A stretch of DNA of 64,000 nucleotides from Planktosalinus lacus (GCF_014640155.1 NZ_BMGK01000004.1:107350-171349); one strand, 5' to 3'. Positions 8,978-19,546 are shown, numbered from the stretch's first letter. Numbers and translations: made by a program. Notes: generated by a model not told the origin, from the sequence alone.

Positions 8978-10154
8978 TTAATATATCTAATGGATTTTCT
9001 TCGTCTGTTTCTTTTTTAACTTCTACTCGTTTGGCACTTACACTTAAAATAATTCCTAAAGACAGGCAAGTCATCCAAATGGAAGTTCCTCCACTGCTTA
9101 TGAGCGGCAAGGTTTGCCCGGTAACCGGAAACAATTCAACCGCTACTGCCATATTGATAAACGCCTGAAATATGATTGGAATGCCCACAGCAATCACTAC
9201 CAGCTTACTGAAACGCGAGCTTGCCTTTCCTGCTACTATGAGTATACGAAAGAGCAGCCACACATATAAAAACATCAATAAAATGGCGCCGATCAACCCA
9301 AACTCTTCAATGATGATGGCAAAAATAAAATCGGATGAGGACTGGGGTAAAAAGTTCTTTTGTACGCTTTTTCCCGGTCCTAAACCTGCAACCCCTCCTG
9401 TTGCGATGGCTATTTTGGCTTTTTCTATTTGATAGCCTTCTTCGGCATCTTTGGAATCTGTAAAACTTTCAACCCGGCTGATCCATGTATCCACCCTGTT
9501 GGGAAATACTCCCGGAAACGCTTTTGCCGTAAGGACAAAAAGCGATAGCATCACGACTCCTACACCTAAAATCGCCGCCAAATAACGGAACGGATAGCCT
9601 CCCATAAACACCAGCAACACGACCATAGAAAACAAAATTGCTGCAGTTGAGAAGTTCGCCGGAAGGATGAGTCCCACAACCAAAAAGACAGGTGCCCACA
9701 AAGGCAGAATGCTTTCTTTAAATGAAATTGTTTTATCCTTAATTTTAGTGAGATAGGTAGCTACATATACCATCAAAACCACCATCGCTAAAGAGGAGGT
9801 TTGAAAGGTAAACCCAACCAACGGTATTTGTATCCACCTGCTGGCATTGGCACCGTCAATGGTGGTGCCCTGTGAAAGTGTGTAAACCAGCAATGCAAAT
9901 ACTATAGGCATTCCGATTATTGAAAAGGCCCTGAAGTAATTGTAAGGTATTCTGTGAACTGCATACAAAATCACAAAACCCAGCACTAAGTGCATGCCGT
10001 GTTTTAATAAATAGCCCAATGTATTTCCATTGCCATACAAATAAGCCAGGTTACTACTCGAACTGTAAACAGGCAAAAATGAGAGTAATGCCAACAAAGC
10101 AGCGATCGCCCAAATGGCTTTATCTCCTTTTATATGTTGCAAATACTGCTTCAT
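8964..10154 (-). CDS. ftsW: SEDS peptidoglycan polymerase FtsW
   Basis: Multi-pass SEDS-family glycosyltransferase that polymerises septal glycan strands together with its PBP partner (the FtsI gene upstream). The 396 residues contain about ten hydrophobic segments. Family motifs are visible: [38 protein letters not shown] and the C-terminal [14 protein letters not shown]. It lies between murD and murG as in most dcw clusters. Confidence 0.96.
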   Translation of the reverse strand: MKQYLQHIKGDKAIWAIAALLALLSFLPVYSSSSNLAYLYGNGNTLGYLLKHGMHLVLGFVILYAVHRIPYNYFRAFSIIGMPIVFALLVYTLSQGTTIDGANASRWIQIPLVGFTFQTSSLAMVVLMVYVATYLTKIKDKTISFKESILPLWAPVFLVVGLILPANFSTAAILFSMVVLLVFMGGYPFRYLAAILGVGVVMLSLFVLTAKAFPGVFPNRVDTWISRVESFTDSKDAEEGYQIEKAKIAIATGGVAGLGPGKSVQKNFLPQSSSDFIFAIIIEEFGLIGAILLMFLYVWLLFRILIVAGKASSRFSKLVVIAVGIPIIFQAFINMAVAVELFPVTGQTLPLISSGGTSIWMTCLSLGIILSVSAKRVEVKKETDEENPLDILSEAV

Positions 10155-10169
10155 TTTTTTAGTTGCTTT

Positions 10170-11504
10170 TTACAGGTTTCTAACAGCGTCTTTAAATTGA
10201 CGACCACGATCTTCATAGTTTTCAAACAAATCAAAACTGGCACAGGCAGGTGACAACAAAACGGTATCGCCTTTATCAGCCAGTCTGTAGGCTATTTGTA
10301 CTGCGTCTTTCATTGATTCAGTTTGAGTCATAATTGGCACAACATTTCCAAAAGTGTTGATGATTTTTTCATTGTCAAGACCCAGACAGACAATGGCTTT
10401 TACTTTTTCATTTACCAGTGGTAACAATTCTTCATAGTTATTGCCTTTATCTACTCCGCCAACAATCCACACCGTGGGGCTGCTCATACTGTCCAACGCA
10501 TAAAAAGTTGCATTGACATTGGTAGCTTTTGAATCGTTTATATAGGTGACATTTTGTATCTTCAATACAGTCTCCAAACGATGTTCTACACTTTGAAAGT
10601 TGGTTAAACTCTCTCTGATTGTTGCTTTTCTGATACTTAACAGCTTTGCAACTGTAGATGCTGCCATGGCATTCTTAAGATTGTGGTTTCCTTGTAATTC
10701 TAAACTTTTTGTGGGCATTTCTATGGTTTTATTTTTTATTGTTAATGTTATTTTATCATTGTTTATACTTGCTCCCTGAGCTACCTTTTTGGTTATTGAA
10801 AAGGGCATTTTTTGAGATTGTACTGCATTGTGTTGCATCCAGTTTTCAATTACCGGGTCGTCGGCATCATATACAAAATAGTCGGCCTCTGTTTGGTTCA
10901 TCACGATTCTGAATTTTGAGTTGATGTAATTCTCAAACTTATACTCATACCGGTCCAGATGATCTTCAGTGATGTTTGTCAATATCGCTATGTGGGGCCT
11001 GAAGTTCACAATTCCATCCAGTTGAAAACTACTCAGTTCAAGCACATAAAAGTCATTCTTCCCTTCTGCTACCTGAGCAGCAAAGCTTTGACCGATATTG
11101 CCTGCCAAACCAACATTGAGTCCACCCTGTTTAAGGATGTGATGTGTTAAACTCGCTGTAGTGGTTTTGCCGTTGCTGCCGGTAATTCCAACAATTATAG
11201 CGTCAGTGAATTGAGCTGCAAATTCAATTTCAGAAATCACCGGTATGCCTTTATGGTTGAGCTCCTTAACAATTGGAACTGTATCCGGTATACCCGGGCT
11301 TTTCATCACGACATCTGCAGTCATGATTACCGCCTTGGAATGCTTTTCTTCCTCCCACTCAATCTCATTATGTATAAGAACTTCCTTGTATTTTGGTTTT
11401 ATTTTTTGTTTATCAGAAACAAAAACGTGGTATCCTTTTTGTTTCCCTAAAAGTGCGGTTCCCACCCCACTCTCTCCTGCACCTAAAACCACCAAGCGTT
11501 TCAT
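10170..11504 (-). CDS. murD: UDP-N-acetylmuramoylalanine--D-glutamate ligase
   Basis: Mur ligase that adds D-glutamate to UDP-MurNAc-L-Ala. The N-terminal nucleotide-fold motif is LGAGESGVGTALLGKQ, the ATP loop is GITGSNGKTTTASL (about 106-119), and the C-terminal domain carries YINDSKATNVNAT and LLSPACASFDLFENYEDRG. Length 444 residues fits the family. Its ATG shares one base with the end of mraY. Confidence 0.97.
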   Translation of the reverse strand: MKRLVVLGAGESGVGTALLGKQKGYHVFVSDKQKIKPKYKEVLIHNEIEWEEEKHSKAVIMTADVVMKSPGIPDTVPIVKELNHKGIPVISEIEFAAQFTDAIIVGITGSNGKTTTASLTHHILKQGGLNVGLAGNIGQSFAAQVAEGKNDFYVLELSSFQLDGIVNFRPHIAILTNITEDHLDRYEYKFENYINSKFRIVMNQTEADYFVYDADDPVIENWMQHNAVQSQKMPFSITKKVAQGASINNDKITLTIKNKTIEMPTKSLELQGNHNLKNAMAASTVAKLLSIRKATIRESLTNFQSVEHRLETVLKIQNVTYINDSKATNVNATFYALDSMSSPTVWIVGGVDKGNNYEELLPLVNEKVKAIVCLGLDNEKIINTFGNVVPIMTQTESMKDAVQIAYRLADKGDTVLLSPACASFDLFENYEDRGRQFKDAVRNL

Positions 11505-12736
11505 TATCTTACCTTTAAAGTAACGATGGCTAAAACCGCAAGGATAATTCCCACGATTAAAAACCTTGTTACTATTTTACTTTCGTGAAATCCTCTAATT
11601 TGGTAGTGATGGTGAATGGGTGACATTCTAAATATGCGTCTCCCTTCACCAAACTTCTTTTTGGTATACTTAAACCAACTCACCTGTAACATGACCGAAA
11701 GGGTTTCAATAAAAAAGATACCACACAAAATAGGGATAAGCAGTTCCTTTCTTACTGCAATGGCAATTACCGCAATGATTCCACCAATAGTTAAACTACC
11801 GGTATCACCCATAAAGACCTGCGCCGGATATGCATTGTACCAAAGAAATCCGATGAGCGCCCCAACAAAAGCCATGATAAAAATGGTCATTTCGCCTGTT
11901 CTTGGTATGTACATGATGTTGAGGTAATCTGAAAAAATCACGTTGCCAGACACCCAGGCAAAAATGCCCAATGCGATGACGATGATAGCAGATGTACCCG
12001 CTGCCAGACCATCAATACCATCTGTAAGATTGGCTCCGTTTGAAACGGCCGTTACTATAAAAATCACGATGGGGATAAATAAAATCCAGGCATATTTCCC
12101 ATACCCCTGACCCATCCAGGTAATCAAGGCTGAGTAATCAAACTCATTGTTTTTCATAAATGGAATGGTGGTTACCAGTCCCTTGGTTTCTTTATTGGCG
12201 ATTTGTTGCTCGCTCAACTCCACAATCTGATGTGTTTCAGGCTTTACATTCTCATCCAGTTTTACAGTAATTTGTGGATGAAAGTACATCGTTGCTCCAA
12301 TGATGATTCCTAAAACTACCTGACCAAAAACCTTGAACTTTCCGGGGAGGCCTTGTTTATTTTTCTTAAAGGTTTTGATGTAATCATCTATAAAACCAAT
12401 GATCCCCATCCAGATGGTAGTAAAAATGAGCATGATTACATAAATATTGTCAAGCTTGGCAAAAAGAAACACAGGAATTAATGTTGCTAAAATGATAATC
12501 AATCCACCCATAGTGGGTGTACCTGCTTTTTCGTTTTGACCTTCAAGCCCCAGGTCTCTGACTGTTTCACCTATTTGTTTTTTGCGCAGATAATTGATGA
12601 TTTTTTTACCAAATACAATGGCGATGAACAATGAAAAGATAATGGCCATAGCCGAGCGAAAGGAAATAAACTGAAACAGCCCTGTTCCCGGGATGTTAAA
12701 ATTGGCGTCTAAGTATTCAAATAAGTAGTACAGCAT
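11504..12736 (-). CDS. mraY: phospho-N-acetylmuramoyl-pentapeptide transferase MraY
   Basis: Polytopic membrane enzyme that transfers phospho-MurNAc-pentapeptide to undecaprenyl phosphate, forming lipid I. Typical motifs are [15 protein letters not shown], the acidic pair in [20 protein letters not shown], and the C-terminal [14 protein letters not shown]. At 410 residues it is about 50 longer than E. coli MraY; the extra length is a polar stretch near residues 150-190 ([20 protein letters not shown]), an insertion I believe is common in Bacteroidota. One base separates it from murE. Confidence 0.96.
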   Translation of the reverse strand: MLYYLFEYLDANFNIPGTGLFQFISFRSAMAIIFSLFIAIVFGKKIINYLRKKQIGETVRDLGLEGQNEKAGTPTMGGLIIILATLIPVFLFAKLDNIYVIMLIFTTIWMGIIGFIDDYIKTFKKNKQGLPGKFKVFGQVVLGIIIGATMYFHPQITVKLDENVKPETHQIVELSEQQIANKETKGLVTTIPFMKNNEFDYSALITWMGQGYGKYAWILFIPIVIFIVTAVSNGANLTDGIDGLAAGTSAIIVIALGIFAWVSGNVIFSDYLNIMYIPRTGEMTIFIMAFVGALIGFLWYNAYPAQVFMGDTGSLTIGGIIAVIAIAVRKELLIPILCGIFFIETLSVMLQVSWFKYTKKKFGEGRRIFRMSPIHHHYQIRGFHESKIVTRFLIVGIILAVLAIVTLKVR

Positions 12737-12737
12737 A

Positions 12738-14198
12738 TTATTTGTTTAATTCTTTTAAGTAGCTGTTTACAATTTTAAAATCATCAAAATCAAAGCGCTC
12801 TCCTTTGATTTCCTGATAGGTTTCGTGTCCTTTACCGGCAATAAGAATGATGTCATTCTCCGTTGCAAGCTGGCAGGCTGTTTTGATTGCTTGCTTTCTA
12901 TTTGTGATTGCAATGGTTTTTTTGAAGTTCTGAGGCTCTACTCCATTTTCGATGTCTTTTATGATCGCATCAGGGTCTTCATTGCGCGGATTGTCACTGG
13001 TAAAGATGACTTTATCACTCAATGCAGAGGCGATGTGCCCCATTTTAGGTCTTTTACTTGAATCCCGGTTACCACCACATCCCACAACAGTGATGAGTGT
13101 TTCATTCCCTGTGCGAATGCTGTTGATGGTTTCCAGCACATTTTTCAGTGCATCAGGGGTGTGTGCATAGTCAACGATGGCCGTAATTTTTGATTTTGAA
13201 ATCTGATATTGAAAGCGCCCACTCACACTATCAAGTTCACTGATGAGTCTGAGAATTTCAAGCTCTTCAAGACCACAAATTGTGGCCACTCCATAAATAG
13301 CCAAAAGATTGTAAGCGTTAAAATCGCCAATGAGCTTAGACCAAACTTCGTTGGAATTTATTTTTAACAACAAGCCGCTAAATTGATTTTCAAGCACCTG
13401 CGCTTTAAAGTCCGCCTGGGTTTTCAGGGCATAGGTATATTTTTGAGCTTTGGTGTTTTGCAGCATCACCAAACCGTTTTTATCGTCTTCATTTACCAAT
13501 GCAAAAGCTGATTTGGGTAATTTGTCAAAAAAAACTTTTTTAACATCGCGATAGGCCACAAATGTTTTGTGATAGTCTAAATGATCTTGCGTAAGGTTTG
13601 TAAATACACCTCCGGCAAATTGTAGCCCTTCGGTGCGTTTTTGATGAATTCCGTGAGAGCTTACTTCCATGAAACAGTACTCAACACCCTCAATTATCAT
13701 TTTATTAAGATAGGAATTGAGTGTAAGTGAATCAGGAGTGGTGTGTGTTGACTGAAACTCCTCTTCCTGAATCATTATTTTTACAGTTGAAATCAATCCA
13801 ACTTTAAATCCGGCATTTTTAAACAATTGAAACAATAAAGTCGCAATGGTAGTTTTTCCGTTAGTGCCGGTGACTCCTATTAGTTTTAAATCTTTTGAAG
13901 GGTTCCCAAAATAGGAGGCCGCCATGATTGCTAGTGCTCTTTTAGAGTCGTCAACCTGAACATAAGTAATACCGTTCACAATCTGTTCTGGCAGTACTTC
14001 ACAAATGATGGCCAATGCTCCTTTATCTATCGCTTTTTGGATGTATTGATGTCCATCCATCTCAGTTCCGGTTATAGCGACAAAGCAATCGTTAAAGTCA
14101 ACATTCCTCGAATCAAATTTTAGCTGAGAAATAACCACATCAGTGCTACCAACAACTGCGTTTAAGGTGACCGTATATAATAAATCTCTTAGATTCAT
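12738..14198 (-). CDS. murE: UDP-MurNAc-tripeptide synthetase (meso-DAP type)
   Basis: Mur ligase that adds the third amino acid of the stem peptide. The ATP loop is [14 protein letters not shown] (about 108-121), the central motif is [15 protein letters not shown], and the C-terminal domain has [12 protein letters not shown]. The motif DNPR (in [10 protein letters not shown]) is the signature for meso-diaminopimelate rather than lysine, as expected for a Gram-negative wall. Its 486 residues fit. It overlaps the ftsI gene by 4 bases. Confidence 0.97.
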   Translation of the reverse strand: MNLRDLLYTVTLNAVVGSTDVVISQLKFDSRNVDFNDCFVAITGTEMDGHQYIQKAIDKGALAIICEVLPEQIVNGITYVQVDDSKRALAIMAASYFGNPSKDLKLIGVTGTNGKTTIATLLFQLFKNAGFKVGLISTVKIMIQEEEFQSTHTTPDSLTLNSYLNKMIIEGVEYCFMEVSSHGIHQKRTEGLQFAGGVFTNLTQDHLDYHKTFVAYRDVKKVFFDKLPKSAFALVNEDDKNGLVMLQNTKAQKYTYALKTQADFKAQVLENQFSGLLLKINSNEVWSKLIGDFNAYNLLAIYGVATICGLEELEILRLISELDSVSGRFQYQISKSKITAIVDYAHTPDALKNVLETINSIRTGNETLITVVGCGGNRDSSKRPKMGHIASALSDKVIFTSDNPRNEDPDAIIKDIENGVEPQNFKKTIAITNRKQAIKTACQLATENDIILIAGKGHETYQEIKGERFDFDDFKIVNSYLKELNK

Positions 14199-16204
14199 GA
14201 AGAAAGTTCTAATGTTATTTGTTTCCCTTTAATAAGTTTTTCCCCTTCGGGCAATGATTGTGCTTTTACTTTTCCGTTTCCAGACACTTTTACCTTCAGG
14301 CCTAAATTTTCCAATAAGGAAACTGCGTCCATACCTGACATTCCCTTTACATTTGGGATAGCAGCATAATTTTTTTGTGCTAATTCATAATACTCCTGAA
14401 AGTCATTTTCAATGGAAGCCTGCAACACTTCCAGGTTTTCAATAACATCGGAGGTTGGAGAATCGATGTAAATTTTTTGTGCAATACTTTTAAAAACGGG
14501 CCCTGCCACATCTGCACCATAATAACCGGTGCTCACTTTGGGCTTATGAATGATCACGATGCAAGAATATTTTGGGTTTTCCGCGGGAAAATAACCTGCA
14601 AACGATGATATGTACCTTCTGTTTGATGCAAAGTCTTTCATCCAGTATTCTGTTTGTGCGGTTCCTGTTTTACCGGCCATTGAAAAATCGGGTGAGTAAA
14701 GAGAACGACCTGTACCCTTTTCAACTACATTTTTCAGTACATCCTGTACTTTTTGGATGGTTTGCAATGAAGCTATCTGTGGGTTTATGACTTCTACTCC
14801 AAAGGTTTCAATTTCCTTATTCCATGCTTTTACCTGACGGATGAAACGAGGCTTTACCATCACTCCGTCGTTTGCAATTGCGTTATAAAAAGTTAGTGTT
14901 TGCAGAGGCGTTAAGGAAACCCCATAGCCATAAGACATTGATGGCAAAGCATTTTTACTCCAACCGCTTTTATCGGATGGATGGGGGATTTTAGGTTTTC
15001 CTTCACCTATAATGGGAAGGTCTAACTGTTTGTCCAGATTCATACGCTGAAGAATCTCAACAAACCGAGCAGGTTTGTCTTTGTAGTTTTCTTCGATAGC
15101 CTTGGCAATTCCTATGTTTGAAGAAACTTCCATGACCCTTCCCATGGATATTTTTCCATAACCTCCCTTTCGGGAATCAGACACTTTTTTGCCATAAAAA
15201 TAATGCGTTCCATTACCGGTGTCTACTACTGTGCTAGTGTCTATTACCTTGTCTTCCAAAGCAGCCATAAAGGCCATCACCTTGAAGGTAGAACCGGGTT
15301 CATGGGACTCCCCAATAGCATAGTTGAGTTTTTCGTAATAAGTACCTTGCTTGGTTCTGCCTAAATTTGAAACAGCTTTAATTTCGCCGGTTTTGGTTTC
15401 CATCACGATAACTGTTCCGTGTTCAGCTTCATAAAGTTCCAGTTGTCTTAACAACGCGTGATGTGCAATATCCTGAATATTGATATTGATGGTAGAAATC
15501 ACATCATAACCATCGCGGGGTTCAATTTCATTTTCGTCATATATGGGTTTCCACTGGCCTTTTGCGATGCGTTGTTTGAGGCGCCTTCCGTCACGTCCCC
15601 TTAGATATTCACCATAAGCACCTTCAAGGCCTACCCTCACATAATGCCCATCTGCATCTTTGCGTTCATAGCCTACCATACGTTCTGCAATTTTCCCAAT
15701 GGGATGCTCACGAACAGTGCTTTGTTCTGTAATCATACCGCCTTTGTAAGGACCCAGGTTGAAAAGGGGAAACTTTTTTACTTCTAGGTAATCTGAATAG
15801 CTTATTTTTCGCTCAAGAAGTAAATAACGATTTTTAGTTGCTCTTGCATTTCGCAATAGCGATTCATAGTGAGCAACCGTCTTATTAAACTTTTTTGAAA
15901 GTGCCTGAGAAAGTGGAATGATGTTTTTTTCAAAATTTTCAGCACTCACTGTTACTGCATCAAAACGAATGTCATATTTAGGCACTGATATTGCCAGCAA
16001 ACTTCCATCATCCGCATAAACATTTCCCCGGTTTGAAGGAATTACAAAGTTTTTTGTCGTATTGACCTTTGCCAATTCTTTGTATTTTTCACCTTCAACA
16101 AACTGAATGTTGGTGATTTTAACCAAAATAGCCAGGACAAAGAGAAACAAACATCCCGCAATGATGTAAAGCCGGTGCAATATGTTTTTATCTTCAAATG
16201 CCAT
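14195..16204 (-). CDS. ftsI: septal transpeptidase FtsI (PBP2b/PBP3 type) with PASTA domain
   Basis: Class B penicillin-binding protein that cross-links septal peptidoglycan. A short N-terminal membrane anchor (about 10-30) is followed by the PBP dimerisation domain and the transpeptidase domain with all three motifs: SxxK (SHEPGSTFKVM), SxN (SSNIGIA) and KTG (AGKTGTAQTEYW). The C terminus (about 605-669, AIPNVKGMSGMDAVSLLENL) is one PASTA domain, a feature of Bacteroidota and Gram-positive septal PBPs but not of E. coli FtsI. Its ATG overlaps the ftsL stop codon as TAATG. Confidence 0.95.
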   Translation of the reverse strand: MAFEDKNILHRLYIIAGCLFLFVLAILVKITNIQFVEGEKYKELAKVNTTKNFVIPSNRGNVYADDGSLLAISVPKYDIRFDAVTVSAENFEKNIIPLSQALSKKFNKTVAHYESLLRNARATKNRYLLLERKISYSDYLEVKKFPLFNLGPYKGGMITEQSTVREHPIGKIAERMVGYERKDADGHYVRVGLEGAYGEYLRGRDGRRLKQRIAKGQWKPIYDENEIEPRDGYDVISTININIQDIAHHALLRQLELYEAEHGTVIVMETKTGEIKAVSNLGRTKQGTYYEKLNYAIGESHEPGSTFKVMAFMAALEDKVIDTSTVVDTGNGTHYFYGKKVSDSRKGGYGKISMGRVMEVSSNIGIAKAIEENYKDKPARFVEILQRMNLDKQLDLPIIGEGKPKIPHPSDKSGWSKNALPSMSYGYGVSLTPLQTLTFYNAIANDGVMVKPRFIRQVKAWNKEIETFGVEVINPQIASLQTIQKVQDVLKNVVEKGTGRSLYSPDFSMAGKTGTAQTEYWMKDFASNRRYISSFAGYFPAENPKYSCIVIIHKPKVSTGYYGADVAGPVFKSIAQKIYIDSPTSDVIENLEVLQASIENDFQEYYELAQKNYAAIPNVKGMSGMDAVSLLENLGLKVKVSGNGKVKAQSLPEGEKLIKGKQITLELSS

Positions 16205-16527
16205 TATTCTGGTGTTTTTGACTTAATTACAATCTTATAGGGTGGATTTTCGGAGGGTTTGAGGCCTTTTTTTATCAGCTGGTTCACTACTTTACTTTCC
16301 ATTTTAACTTTCATTAAATTAGAGCGTACAGCACTAAACTCGCTACGTAATTCTTTAACATCGTTGTTGATTTGTGCGATTCTATGAACTTTTTTATCAG
16401 CGCTGTGTGCACTGGAAATCATTATCAAAGCAAGCAATGACAGGAAGATGATAAACTTCCAGTTTTTGAAAGCGTCTTCGTTTATTAAAAACTTTCCTTT
16501 TAATATGTCAATAATGCTCTTTCTCAC
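16204..16527 (-). CDS. ftsL: FtsL-like small divisome protein
   Basis: A 107-residue bitopic protein: a short cytoplasmic part, one membrane segment (about 25-42, FIIFLSLLALIMISS), then a periplasmic region with heptad-like hydrophobic spacing (VHRIAQINNDVKELRSEFSA) suited to a coiled coil. That architecture and the place between rsmH and ftsI match FtsL. It starts with GTG at 16527; no ATG lies between the rsmH stop and the membrane segment. Sequence alone is too divergent for certainty. Confidence 0.8.
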   Translation of the reverse strand: MRKSIIDILKGKFLINEDAFKNWKFIIFLSLLALIMISSAHSADKKVHRIAQINNDVKELRSEFSAVRSNLMKVKMESKVVNQLIKKGLKPSENPPYKIVIKSKTPE

Positions 16528-16536
16528 TTTTGAAAA

Positions 16537-17442
16537 TTATATTCGTTCAGCAATGCGAAGTTTTGCACTTCGTGCTCTGTTGTTTTGCTCAATTTCTTCC
16601 TCACCTGGAATGATGAGTTTGCCAATTTTTTTAAAAGGCACTTCTACATGACCAAACACATCTTTCTCGGGTTCCCCTTCAAAAAGACCGTTTCTGATGA
16701 AACGTTTCACCAAGCGGTCTTCCAGCGAGTGGTATGAAATAAGACTCAACCTTCCTCCTGTGGGAAGCAAATCGACTGTTTGCAACAAAAACTCCTTAAG
16801 CGCTTGGATCTCCTGATTTACCTCAATGCGAATTGCTTGAAATAGTTGCGCCAGTATTTTATTTTCTTTGTGTTTGGGTAAAAACCTACCCAATGCACTT
16901 TTCAATTCTTCACTCGTTTTTATGGGTTGCTTCATTCTGTTTTCAACAATCATTCGTGCCATTCCGGCAGCCGATTTCAACTCACCATATTGAAATAGCA
17001 CATTTCTCAAATCCTTTTCGTTGTATTCATTTACAATGTGAAAAGCAGAAACAGCATTACCTTGATTCATTCTCATATCGAGATTGGCTTCAAAACGGGT
17101 TGAAAACCCACGTTCAGCCACATCAAATTGATGTGAAGACACCCCAAAATCACCTAATATGCCATCTACTTTTGAAACTCCATGCAATCTTAGAAATCGT
17201 TTAATGTGCCTAAAGTTTTGATGAATGAGCAGAAATCTGTCATCATTGATTGTATTCTCCAGCGCATCTACATCCTGATCAAAAGCATACAATTTGCCTT
17301 TATCATCCAGTTGTGATAAAATCTTTTTTGAGTGTCCTCCCCCTCCAAAAGTTACATCCACATAAATCCCGTTGGGCTTAATTTGCAAGCCTTTTACAGA
17401 TTCTTTTAATAAAACAGGGTTATGATAACTCATGGTCTTCAT
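16537..17442 (-). CDS. rsmH: 16S rRNA (cytosine1402-N4)-methyltransferase RsmH
   Basis: SAM-dependent methyltransferase (formerly MraW) that modifies C1402 of 16S rRNA. The hallmark N terminus YHNPVLLKESV, the SAM loop VDVTFGGGGHSKKIL, and the C-terminal SLISYHSLEDRLVKRF are all present; about 300 residues is normal. Two ATG codons are possible, 17442 and 17433; the frame extends one codon further to a TTG. I use 17442. Either choice overlaps the end of mraZ, which implies translational coupling. Confidence 0.96.
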   Translation of the reverse strand: MKTMSYHNPVLLKESVKGLQIKPNGIYVDVTFGGGGHSKKILSQLDDKGKLYAFDQDVDALENTINDDRFLLIHQNFRHIKRFLRLHGVSKVDGILGDFGVSSHQFDVAERGFSTRFEANLDMRMNQGNAVSAFHIVNEYNEKDLRNVLFQYGELKSAAGMARMIVENRMKQPIKTSEELKSALGRFLPKHKENKILAQLFQAIRIEVNQEIQALKEFLLQTVDLLPTGGRLSLISYHSLEDRLVKRFIRNGLFEGEPEKDVFGHVEVPFKKIGKLIIPGEEEIEQNNRARSAKLRIAERI

Positions 17443-17893
17443 CAAATTTGTCGCCCATTACTTCTTCAGCCAAGTCTGCAAAATCGGTCGCAGCATCATC
17501 AATGGCTTTTTCGTACTTGTTTTTATCCCAAATTTCAACAATGTTAATCGCCGATGATAAAACCAGTTCTTTGTTGATTGAAGCAAAGCCAATCAAATCT
17601 TTTGGAATCAACAGCCTTCCTGAAGTATCCAATTCAATCACTTTCACTCCGGCTGTAAAACGTCTTACAAAATCGTTGTTCTTTCGATTAAAGCGATTCA
17701 GCTTATTTATTTTGAGCATTAATTGCTCCCACTCAGCCATTGGATACAACTCCAAACAAGGCTGGAAAACTGCGCGTTTTAATACAAATCCTTGTTCAAG
17801 CATCGGAGCCAGTTGCTTTTGTAAAGCCGAAGGCAATAGCACACGCCCTTTGGCGTCTGCTTTACACTCGTATGTTCCGATGAGATTGCGCAT
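17420..17893 (-). CDS. mraZ: transcriptional regulator MraZ
   Basis: A 157-residue SpoVT/AbrB-like DNA-binding protein with the two MraZ half-domains: GTYECKADAKGRVLLPSAL (about 4-22) and IELDTSGRLLIPKDL (about 85-99). Members of the family regulate their own dcw operon by binding short repeats near the promoter. It is the first gene of the operon, and three 10-bp repeats lie 46-77 bases upstream, over its promoter (listed separately), so autoregulation is a strong inference. Confidence 0.96.
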   Translation of the reverse strand: MRNLIGTYECKADAKGRVLLPSALQKQLAPMLEQGFVLKRAVFQPCLELYPMAEWEQLMLKINKLNRFNRKNNDFVRRFTAGVKVIELDTSGRLLIPKDLIGFASINKELVLSSAINIVEIWDKNKYEKAIDDAATDFADLAEEVMGDKFDEDHELS

Positions 17894-17920
17894 AAATCGT
17901 TAGTTTAGACTTTACAATTT

Positions 17921-17970
17921 CAAATATATTTATTTTTTCCCACTTTTTACCACTTTTTACCACTTTGTTG
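17921..17970 (-). promoter_or_regulatory. mraZ promoter with triple MraZ-type operator
   Basis: On the minus strand a Bacteroidota -7 box TATATTTG sits at 17921-17928. Immediately upstream, three repeats with exact 10-bp spacing (17941-17950, 17951-17960, 17961-17970) read AAAGTGG, AAAGTGG and CAAAGTGG in turn, with the last extended to GTGGG next to the promoter. The spacing of one helical turn and the GTGG(G) core agree with known MraZ boxes (TGGGN repeats with 5-base spacers in E. coli; AAAGTG repeats in Mollicutes). The repeats cover the -33 region, which has no TTG. Confidence 0.7.
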
Positions 17971-18137
17971 ATAAATTTCAGCTTAAACTAAGCGATTAAC
18001 CTTTAAATACTTAGCTTGACCACTATTCTGAAAAGCGTGAATTGTGAATAACTTAGAAAAGAGGAATGTTCAAAAAACAGAAAAACCAACTGTGAAATAG
18101 TGTAGAAATGAAAAATAATTTATAACATTGAAATAAC

Positions 18138-18145
18138 TATATTTG
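18138..18145 (+). promoter_or_regulatory. candidate -7 box for the alpha/beta hydrolase gene
   Basis: TATATTTG matches the Bacteroidota -7 consensus TAnnTTTG, 25 bases before the start codon at 18170. No good -33 TTG is placed about 20 bases upstream, so support is partial. Confidence 0.45.
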
Positions 18146-18169
18146 TCAATGTAAATAGGATTGAATTGT

Positions 18170-18934
18170 ATGATTAAAAATTTGAAACAAGAGGGTAAGT
18201 TCAATTATTTTGAAGTCGGTAAAGGAAAACCGATTATTATTTTACACGGCCTAATGGGCGGTTTAAGTAATTTTGATACTGTTACCACCTACTTTTCAGA
18301 GAAAGGATATCATGTAATCCTTCCTGAACTCCCAATTTACACTTTACCTTTATTAAAAACCAATGTCAAAAACATTGCAACCTACGTAAGGGATTTCATT
18401 GTCCATAAAAATTTAGGGAAAGTGATTTTATTAGGAAACTCACTTGGAGGTCACATAGCTTTGTTGTGTGCAAAATTATATCCTGAACACATTGAAGCCC
18501 TTGTTATTACTGGCAGTTCAGGCTTATATGAAAGTGCTATGGGCGAAAGCTATCCCAAAAGGGGCGACTATGAATACATCAAGCAAAAAGCTGAAAATGT
18601 TTTTTATGACCCCGCTGTTGCTACTAAAGAAATTGTTGATGAAGTTTATGAAACCGTCAACGATCGCAACAAACTTATCAGAACGTTGGCCATTGCAAAA
18701 AGCGCCATTAGACATAATATGGCTAAAGACTTGCCCAATATGAACCACCCCACTTGTATTATTTGGGGAAAAAATGACAATGTAACACCACCCGATGTTG
18801 CCGAAGAATTCCATCAACTTTTACCTGACTCAGACTTGTACTGGATTGAAAAATGTGGTCATGCTGCTATGATGGAACACCCTAAGGACTTTAACATTCA
18901 CCTGGACCACTGGCTTACAAAACGCGGAATATAA
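18170..18934 (+). CDS. alpha/beta-fold hydrolase
   Basis: A 254-residue alpha/beta hydrolase of unknown substrate. The oxyanion-hole motif HGLMGG is near residue 27. The nucleophile elbow GNSLGG (Ser of GxSxG) is near residue 93. The C-terminal acid lies in the IIWGKNDNVTPP segment and the catalytic His in EKCGHAAMMEHP. It has no signal peptide, so it acts in the cytoplasm. The open frame begins with a TTG at 18161; I take the ATG at 18170. It is divergent from mraZ and ends 6 bases before engB, so the two are probably cotranscribed. Confidence 0.88.
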   Translation: MIKNLKQEGKFNYFEVGKGKPIIILHGLMGGLSNFDTVTTYFSEKGYHVILPELPIYTLPLLKTNVKNIATYVRDFIVHKNLGKVILLGNSLGGHIALLCAKLYPEHIEALVITGSSGLYESAMGESYPKRGDYEYIKQKAENVFYDPAVATKEIVDEVYETVNDRNKLIRTLAIAKSAIRHNMAKDLPNMNHPTCIIWGKNDNVTPPDVAEEFHQLLPDSDLYWIEKCGHAAMMEHPKDFNIHLDHWLTKRGI

Positions 18935-18940
18935 CTAAAC

Positions 18941-19546
18941 ATGCAAATAAAATCTGCTGAATTTATAATGAGCAACAGTGATGTTGCCAAATGCCCTGCT
19001 ACCCGCATCCCTGAATATGCTTTTATTGGCCGTTCTAATGTTGGTAAATCATCCTTAATCAATATGTTGATGCAGCGTAAGAATCTCGCTAAAACATCAG
19101 GGAGACCCGGGAAAACACAGTTAATCAATCATTTTTTGATTAATAAAAACTGGCATTTGGTAGATTTACCCGGTTATGGATATGCGCGTGTTTCTAAAAG
19201 CAGTAAAAAAGTATTCCAAAAATTCATTACAGATTATTTTCTTAAAAGGGAACAATTAGTTTGTGCGTTTGTATTGATAGATTGCCGTCACGAACCGCAA
19301 CCTATTGATTTACAATTTATGGAATGGCTGGGTGAACAACAGGTGCCGTTTTCAATTATTTTTACCAAAGCAGATAAACTCAAGCCGAAAGCATTGGAAA
19401 GAAACGTAGACACCTACAAATCCAAACTTTTAGAAAGCTGGGAAGAGCTTCCAAATTATTTCATCACCTCTTCATCAAACTCAACCGGCAGGGAAGAAGT
19501 GCTGCAGTATATAGACGAAATCAATGCTGGATTTAACTATTCTTAA
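18941..19546 (+). CDS. engB: ribosome biogenesis GTPase EngB (YihA/YsxC)
   Basis: TRAFAC-class GTPase needed for late assembly of the large ribosomal subunit. G motifs are G1 [12 protein letters not shown] (about 30-41), G3 DLPGYGYA and G4 FTKADK; length 201 is normal. The N terminus ([17 protein letters not shown]) is typical of the family. Its 3' end overlaps the convergent 125-residue gene by 14 bases. Confidence 0.96.
   Translation: MQIKSAEFIMSNSDVAKCPATRIPEYAFIGRSNVGKSSLINMLMQRKNLAKTSGRPGKTQLINHFLINKNWHLVDLPGYGYARVSKSSKKVFQKFITDYFLKREQLVCAFVLIDCRHEPQPIDLQFMEWLGEQQVPFSIIFTKADKLKPKALERNVDTYKSKLLESWEELPNYFITSSSNSTGREEVLQYIDEINAGFNYS

Noticed and set aside
11616-11927. Open frame of 103 codons antisense to mraY
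   Set aside because: A shadow of the conserved MraY sequence, with no independent start context or family resemblance.
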